A stretch of 64,000 nt of DNA from positions 1 through 64,000 of the forward strand of contig JAVYIG010000869.1 in NCBI GenBank assembly GCA_035222895.1. The letters are read 5' to 3'. Numbering within the stretch: the first letter of the stretch is position 1; each line of letters begins with the position of its first letter. A program made the translations under genes and the position numbers. This stretch comes from Strongylocentrotus droebachiensis. Taxonomy: Eukaryota > Echinodermata > Echinoidea > Camarodonta > Strongylocentrotidae. This document shows positions 20,601 to 29,600 of this stretch, in pieces. The notes under the pieces are model-generated. The model made no database searches, had not been told where the DNA came from, and saw nothing but the letters and a program-made list of their open reading frames with translations.

Positions 20601-23600
20601 ATCGCTACAATTACACCAATTCGACTGATTACCGACCGATTTCTCGACCTTTCGGTGGTTATATAAGCTTTGTTCAGTCTATTGTCTGTCTACTGACCAT
20701 CTCGTTGATGTGACTTGGTGTAATATGTAACCAACATTCCAATAATGAGTGGGTGTAATAAGTAACCAAGGCTATCTAACTATTGTTACCTTTTCTTTCT
20801 TTTTAATAATAACTTTTTTTCAAAATGACGCTCGACAAAAGTTTAAGCAATAGCGAGGCTTTATACGAGATTAGAAGAAGTGCAATCCTTCCTCTATGTA
20901 GTAAATATAATTGTAATTCGAAAGACATTTTGATTTTGTTCTTTTTAACCTCCATAATTTTCTTTAATAATAATGACATAGAAGACGCATGAACTGCTAT
21001 AACTTGTAACGACATAATAAAGTATATTTGCTTGTGTTATTATTTTTCTAATGTCTGTTGTATAGTCACTGCTCATTTGTGATTTTTTTTTCTTCACATT
21101 CTAATGTTATAAATCTGATATTGTGATAGACATTCCACACCTGCAGTCAATTAATGCAATTCTGGTTAGTGTTAGTATCCTTTTAATATATAGATATTGG
21201 AATAACATGGTGCAGTCTCTTCTTTTAAATCAATTATGTAGTGCAAATATTTCAACAATAATGTATAATTGATATTATAAGACTAATATATATCTACAAT
21301 GACGGGCATAATGTTGGTAACAGTAAAAATATTTAATTCATCAGCAGTTAACTTTCATTTATATTCTTTCTCCATTGCACCTGTTACAATCTTCCATTAA
21401 CCCCTATTCCTTCTTTGCCTCTTTTCTATCCCTTTCCGCACCCTTTCCGTACCCATTCCCCACCCATTTTGTACCTATTCCCCACCCATTCCTTACCCGT
21501 ATCTGAAATAATAGTTCACCCATGTACCTCTAGCCCGTGCCAAAATGGCGGAATGTGTCACCTTAACTCCGCTGACGAAGTTCAGTGTTTCTGCTCGGCT
21601 GGATATACCGGTACTAGATGTGAAATAGAACCAGGTAAATAAAGAGTATTGATGCAAAGACGCATCCTTGGGGAACATCTTCTCTTTCATCATAGAAATC
21701 GAATTGTCTATCGCCAAGTTTCCTTTGAGCGAGTCAAAATCTGATGTATATTTTTGAAATCGAACCATTAACTGAGATGTAGGTTAGTGACATTTCAACC
21801 AATCTCCTACCTATTTGCATCTTACTTAACAAGCTCTTGACTTTGATGAAATACAATTTGACAGGGCTTGCGCATACATTGTAGATCAACATTTATTTTG
21901 CGAGTATAATTTTTCCACTTTTAGTCACTAATTTTTAGTTCTTTTCTCATGATGTAATCAAATACGAAATAAATCTGCAGATTAACCTAATCGGTTATAA
22001 AACTTACGATAACTTCGTCATTATCTGAATAAAATCTTTCTCGTTATGGCCCCACTTCCACTTTTTACACAGCACGTTTAAGTTATGGGTAATTACTAAT
22101 GTATCAAACAACTAACAATCTGTTTCATACTGTCTATTAAAATCATATTTTTCACTGTTCGATGAGGGAATAACATAAAAACTATTGGAAAAATATAAAA
22201 CGTCAAACATAAAATGGGATGCTTTTTTTCTCAACAATGTCTCTCATATTTGTTTCTGTCATTTCTCTCTCTCTCTCTCAGATCCATGCAGAACAGGACC
22301 ATGTCGAAATGGTGGTGTGTGTACTAAAGTAGATGCTTCTTCATACCAATGTGAATGTCAGACCATATACACAGGTCCACAATGCCAGTACACAGGTAAG
22401 ATCCATCTTGGAAAGAAAGATAATGCATACATCCGTCACAATGAAAGAGAATAGTGAATTGAAGTGTACAATTGTGAAGGATTAAACATATAAGGGAGAT
22501 ATCTAAACAATGTTTCATAAAATGAAGTCGGGAGAGTGACATCTTCACTTATCATATAGAATGCATATCGGAGAGTATATGTAAGGCTTAATGTATACAA
22601 TTTGTTAGAGAATGTAATTTAAACTTTACACCAGCTTTAAGACAAGTTGAGTGATGATCGAGACATATCAGTTATGAAGTAGCTAGCTAAAGTTTAAAGA
22701 CATCAATATAATATGTTTGGTTATGGCTTATCCCATTCTCTTAATTCTATTTGTCCTATCTAGTCGGTTGTGCCTCAATTCCATGTCAAAACAACGGAGT
22801 ATGTACCAGTACAGGGATCTACGGACAGGGATACCAATGTGATTGTTCTACCATGTATTCTGGTACCGATTGTGAAATAGGTAAGCTTGGGGAGCGCCAG
22901 GGGATGGGGCATCCCAACCCCTCTTTTCTTTTTTTAATTTTGTTAGGGAAATTTTTAACCACATTCCCCTATTTTTCCCTCAAAAATACTGCACTTCCCC
23001 TGTAAGGAGACATTCTTCATCAAAATTATTTTCTTTACTTCCGAGACAAAGACATATTATCGTAAATTTAAATGTTTATTTTTTTCTCTCCTTTTATTTT
23101 GTCATTGGTGATCTCATATTTTCAGATACAATGTTGCTGAACGTTTCGGTTTCTAAGCACGTCTCTTTTTCAGCAAAACTTAGATTCATAATTGAGCAGA
23201 CTCTGAACAAACAACAACAACAACTTCTGTATCAAAGATTGAAATTCTACATACATATACTTTTTTTTTTAATGAATAAGGTCATCAGATGCTATTATTC
23301 TTTAAGGTTTTATCTAAAAAAGACACTTTTTACATCATGTAAAGATAATGATTAAAATATGACTCTTTACCATTATTAAAATATTTTTTTCTGCTGCTAT
23401 TTAGCGGCAAAGCATTGCTCAGTTATATAAAGAGTTGCAAGTGATCTGGATCAATCACAAATCTGCAAACCTTGTGATCATACTTGACTTATAGTTTATG
23501 GACATGGCATTTCTCGTTGAGTGCAACTAATGTGGATTGGAAGTGCTCTCCATTTTTAACTCTTTATTTAACCGATCCTTCCCAGGTCTTTTATATAAGC

Positions 23601-26600
23601 TTGGCAGCTTACTGGTAACATTTTGATTCCACGATTTCTTTTACAGAGGTGGACCCCTGTTCGCCTCAGCCGTGTATGAATGAAGGATTTTGTAGCAGAC
23701 GTGGTGATATGACAGGATACATATGCACCTGTTATAATGGATACACGGGTAACAGGTGCGAGACTCCTCCACCACCTACAACCATGCCACCACCTACAAC
23801 ACCATCGCAGCCTACCACACCACCACAGCCTACCACACAAGCACCACCACAAACCACACCACCAGTGGTTACTACTACCCTAGGTGAGAAGAAAACACAT
23901 CGTCCACTCTCTCCCTCCTTCTTTCTCCTTCAATGAGGGAGAAATATTTCCAGTATACCTTTTCTAATCGCATTAAAATACATCAATCTCTTTCCCCCTT
24001 CCTTCCTTCTAATTCCTTTTTTCTATTTCTCTTTCTATCCATCTCTCTTTATTTTTTGTTTAGAAAGTCATTAGTAATAACAAGGCATATTCTGTTCATT
24101 TATGTCTGTATTAAATAATAATTCAATGGATTATATTTCTAATCAAGTAAAAGTACTGTTTCTACTGCTACTCTTGCTTAATAACTCTTGTAGAAATATC
24201 TCTTCAATCAATATTGCTATACAGTGACTCCCCTGTTTACGGTACAGGATATTCTGATGAATAATATCTCAATCTTATCGTCCCTGTAGGTTCTGGAGAA
24301 TGTAGCCAAAGCTGTTTGAATGGTGGAAGCTGTGTTGATGGTGCATGTGAATGCATCGCTGGATTCAGTGGTCCTCGATGTGAACAAGGTATGACTGAAG
24401 TCATAGACTAGTCGTTAAAACTCATTCTACCTCTAGGCCCCAGTCACACTTCCAAATTGACTTCAAACCATCTCCACAGACTACTTACATGTACCCATGT
24501 TTTTCTATTTGGGTAAATAAAATATTTTTGATCGTTACGCAGTCAGATTGATGTCGGTTTCCTCGGTGTGACTGCTGTATCATTATTATCATAGGTTCTC
24601 CATGTTTAATTTATTCGCAAAACATATCTTCAACTAAATTGTGAGTTTATCAAGGATCGACAACGGTGTTTATGTACTAGACATAAAATATTATCACACG
24701 CATTGAATACTTGTTTTTAATGAAATGTATTTGAAATCTCTTGAATAGTTCCATGCTAAATGCAAGTTCAAAGTCAATTTTTTCCCTGTGGGTAAATATA
24801 TGTGAGTTCTTCTTTCTTTGCGGGTGTTTTAAAAGTTAATTGGCATCATGCTATAACTTTCAAATATTGTTTTTTTCCATTAGATGGGCGACCATTCTTC
24901 ACCAACTGCCCTGAGGATGAAACCTTGACCTTCGTATTGAATGACGGAACCAATGTGGCCACTGTTGATTTGGACCCCATCAGAGCAATGAACTTCAACC
25001 AGGAGACCCTCGACGTGGTCTTCATCGTCGGACCTGACCTGAACACCGTCACCAGTCTGGAGTTCTCCGAGGCGTATGCTGAAGGTCAGGTCGTGGTGGC
25101 CCAGGCCGAGGATCAGAATGGCGCAAGGAACTGCAGCTTTGTGATCAGGCTACAGGGTGAGAAGCCAGACCTGATAATTACCCGATTTAAATCGGTTTCC
25201 CTATTATTTTTTTTCCTTCCCCCCCTCCCCCCCCCCCCCGATTATTATTTTTTTTTCCTGATTTTTTCCTTCTTCTCGATTTAACACTTATTTTCCCTGA
25301 TTTTCCCCCTATTTTTTCAAATTTTCTTACTCAAAATGTGGGGAATGTTGTTAGATGCCGTTTCCCCCCGAATCTGTTTGTTGTTTTGTTACTCAAGGGG
25401 GAGGTGGTTGAGGGGGAAAATAAATAAATTTAGTGCTCACTATCATGCTCACTATCACCCCTGGAAGCGTGGTGGTACTCGATATACTAGGTTGTGAGAG
25501 TGAGAATATTTCTGTTAGTGGTGTATTCCAAATCAAAGAGCAGAGCATACCCAAAATGAATAAAGCCTAAACAGAGTAACCGGATCTTGGGTCTTCAGTA
25601 TCCCTCAAATCGAAGTAACTTGGCGTAATGTACTCCATTTGGAAGCATGCACCATACAGACCTCTCTAAATACTCGAGTTCCTGTCATTTTGCCCCAGTT
25701 TTTGTAAAATTGAACAAAGACCACAAAGAAGAGGACCTGGGAAATCGGGTCATACATTGTTATTTTCTGCAGCTCCTAAAGTTTCCAGGTTCTCAGTATA
25801 GTCTTTCTGTGGCGAAGTAGTCCTATTGTGATATAGATAGACAAGAAAGTTTATGTTACCAGCATTTTCTATTATTGGCTTTATGTTTATTTTGTAATAT
25901 ACGACTTGGGGGAAAAACACAAAACCTTTGAAATAATTAATTTAGTCTTCCCTTTTCCCAATCACCAGACAATCAAACACCACAGATCATCTGTCCAGAA
26001 GACATCGTAGAGATCAGTACATTCTCTAGTCAACAAATCACATGGCCGGATGCTGAGGTCGAAGACAACGCTGACCCTTCACCCGTAGTGACCTACCTAC
26101 CTACCCGAGGGTCGATGTTTGATACTACAGGAGAGACGGTGTCGATCATTGCCCGGGCAACGGACACATCTTCCAACTACAAGGAGTGTATCTTCAGGGT
26201 CACTGTGCACATGACAGGTAGGAATAAAAAACAGAAGTGATTCTAAAGAGAATTGATAAATCATATCCCCATGGAATAATCAAAGCTAGTAAATCGAGTA
26301 CATTCCACAATACTAAAACGAAGCAAAATAACTTCTGGTGGTAAACTATATCTAAATTTTGCATATCAAGGTCTGATTTGACTTTGAAGATACATTTCAA
26401 AACCACATTCCAAGTCTTTATGGGAAGGATGATTATAACTATGTTGACAAAGGTCTAGAATTCCTCTGAGAAAAGTCCATAGTTATGAGTTATATCTCTC
26501 TGATTTAGAGTTACTCAAGGTGTGGTACAAGTAGAAATGTTCTTAACGTTTTAAACATAAACATCAATTGCTCTGCTACCTCAAAAGTATGTATCATTAT

Positions 26601-29600
26601 AACTACTTACACATCCATGCCACAATGTTGAAAAGTTATTCAAGATATTATTACAGATTATTCAACTTTGACAACATGAATGTACCATATAACCAAAATC
26701 ATTCATACCCTTACCAAGATTTATCATTTTTCAAGTAGGTTAAAAATTTGATTTGTCCCGATTAATGTTTCTTGAAACTGACATAATCTTACATCTAAAA
26801 GTATTTAACAAAGCCCAAATTCAACCAATCCCACCTTTCATTTTTGAGTTACGAAAATACAACCCCCCCCCCCTCCCAAAAAAAAAAAGAAGGAAAAAAA
26901 AGAAAAGAGGTATGAATAATTGAGATGTTGACTGTATATAACAGACAAAATGCTTGTCATAATCAAATTGTTCAACTCTTTCAATTTTTTCTTAATCTAG
27001 ACTTTGACTGCAGTCCCTTCCCAACTGTTGAGAATGCCGAAGTATCATGTGATAACGATGCTAATGGACGAGAATGCCAGGTGTTATGTAATACAGGGTT
27101 CGTCAAGACAGTGGCTAATGACATCAGATATAACTGTATAGCAGACAGTGAGGGCTCATTCTGGGACCCTTCACCTTCAAGTATATGTGCAAGTAAGTTG
27201 GATTATATCTTGATCTGTCCTCCTCCCATATATGACTTGTTTCATCTGTCTTGTTCTCTCTCTCTGGTCTTCCTTTTTCTTTAGCTCTTGTTCTCTTCTC
27301 CTTTCCTTCTCACTCCGATCCTGCTCCCACTTTTTTCTCTCTATCTTTCACTGTTCTCTTCTCTTTCATTCTTCTTTACCTCTCTAAGTATCTCCCTTTT
27401 GCTCATATCTTCTCTCTTTCTATGCCCCTAGCTCTTTTCTTCTCTTTCTCTCAACTAAATTCACAATTTTATTCAGAACTGTATTTCAAGAGCTAATTTC
27501 TCATTGACTATTATGCTAAGCCTTTATGACTGATTAATTTAATCAGTTTAATACGACTTTTCAATGTTTTTTTACAATCAAATGTATCAATATTGTTGAT
27601 AAACTTCTGTAGGTTGAATTATTAAGTTTTATACAGAAACAAATTTTCATGCCATTCAGCTCAATTGTGAATCGACTTTGAAATGACTGAAGTCATATGT
27701 ACATAATAAGATAATAATAATACCTTCTTTAGTTTAAGAATTGGGCGACACTATTTCTTGGTTGATTACTGTACATGAAAAAAAACTGTAACTGGAATAT
27801 ATTAAGAAGGCGAAAAAAAATTACATTCTACATTCAAGTAAAAGATAAAAAACCATAAGTTTGATAATAATGTTGCCATTTTATTTTCTAATGAATGAAT
27901 CTCTCCTTCATATCACCAGGAGCCGAGACTGGGAATGGAATCACCAAGACAACAAGCATATCCTTCCCTCTCCAATCAGCCTCCTGCCCACAAGAAACAC
28001 CAAACTTCACATCGTCCATCGCCACCAACATCACCACCACCCTAGATACGTTCAACCTCTGCTCTGTGGGGCCAGCATCAGCCTGCGGGGAAGGCAGTGT
28101 CAGCACAGCTTGTACCACAAATACCGCGCGACGCCGCAAGAGAAGCAGTGAGGTTATCCTCTCGCGACGGAGAAGAGACAATAGCGTTCTCTTGGTTGAT
28201 ATCAGTGTATTTTCTCCGGTTGACGGCAATTCAGATCAGGGCGAGATAGAGGAAGATATTGATCAGGTGACGGATGGTATTGTGGATGTGGCAAACAACG
28301 AAGGATTTGAGCTGACGGTTAATGGTGAGGTCGTCAACAACGTCCAATCAGGGACAAGAGTACCGCAGGAGTTTCAGTGGTCATGTGACAGTGGTATGGT
28401 GTCTTCAAGTTCAGGATGTGGTGAGTTAATAATTATAAATGAGAGTTTGAAAAAGGATATGAACTATTCAAAAATGTGAAAACAGAACAGAAAATGCATG
28501 ACCATCTAGACAGAAATAACCATCTGATTTGGGTCATTTCTTTAATAAAACTGACATTTGTTGTCATTCCCCAACAACATTCCCCAATCGGAGGTCTAGT
28601 GGAGCCAGACGTAGTCTCAGTGGAACAACCGACGATTAGAGAGACTGAAGCTTTTGGTCTAATGACCATCTAGCTTCAGAATCTTTGAACATAAAGAACA
28701 TTGGCGTTTTTGTCTGTTCTTATTTTATTCTCATTCTGTACCCGTTAGACCACATGTGCTCTTTATTAATGTGCCATCTTTATATGAATGACTAAATAAT
28801 TATTGATCGTTTCTTTATATTTACTGTTGTAACATATAAGCACTCTCTGACAAATGATGAGACTCATCATAAAATATATAAATTGTTATGGTTTCAAACT
28901 CTGTTCACTCTAGGTCTTTTCAAAAGACATATAATCTATCCAATTCATGTTCAGTCACATCACTTTTACGCAGACCGTTATACAAACTTTGTTGCTTACA
29001 ACCATACAATTAGAACAGGTTATTATAGATACATAATATTCTTACATTTCCTGTCAAATGGATAATAACGTTAACAAATTGAATGAATGGCATAAGAGAC
29101 TATAGAGAAGGCGCGATAGCTCAGTCGGTATAGAGCAGTGGTCTCCTAATCCGGTGAACCAGGTTCAAAACCAAGGCGATACGCTAGTGTCCTTTGTTAA
29201 GGCATTAATCCTCATTACTAGGTCCCTCAGAGAGGACCTAAAGCTGTCGGCCATCTGGTTGCTTACTTACAAGCATTTATGCTTTCTTAGCTGTCAGGTA
29301 AAATAACCACCACCATTCATTCATTCAGACTAAAGCAGTTCTGACAAATCTTTGCACTGTTCGATCTCTTTCACAGTACCTTGCCAACCGGGTACCTATT
29401 ACGATGAGAGGAACAACGTCTGCGCCTTCTGTTCCAGTGGGACCTACCAAGATCAAACCAGACAAACCTCGTGTCAGCCATGCCCTGGTGACTCTTTCAC
29501 TGATGCTACTGGATCTGTCTTAGCTGACTGTGAGTATATCATTCCATTATTCACAACTTAAACAACTTAATTGTTCCTTTAAAGCTGGACTGCACTACTT

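Noticed and set aside
28476..28673. Extra exon between exons 14 and 15
   Set aside because: The segment is a dispersed repeat also found near 42.7 kb, with no acceptor/donor pair fitting phase 1.
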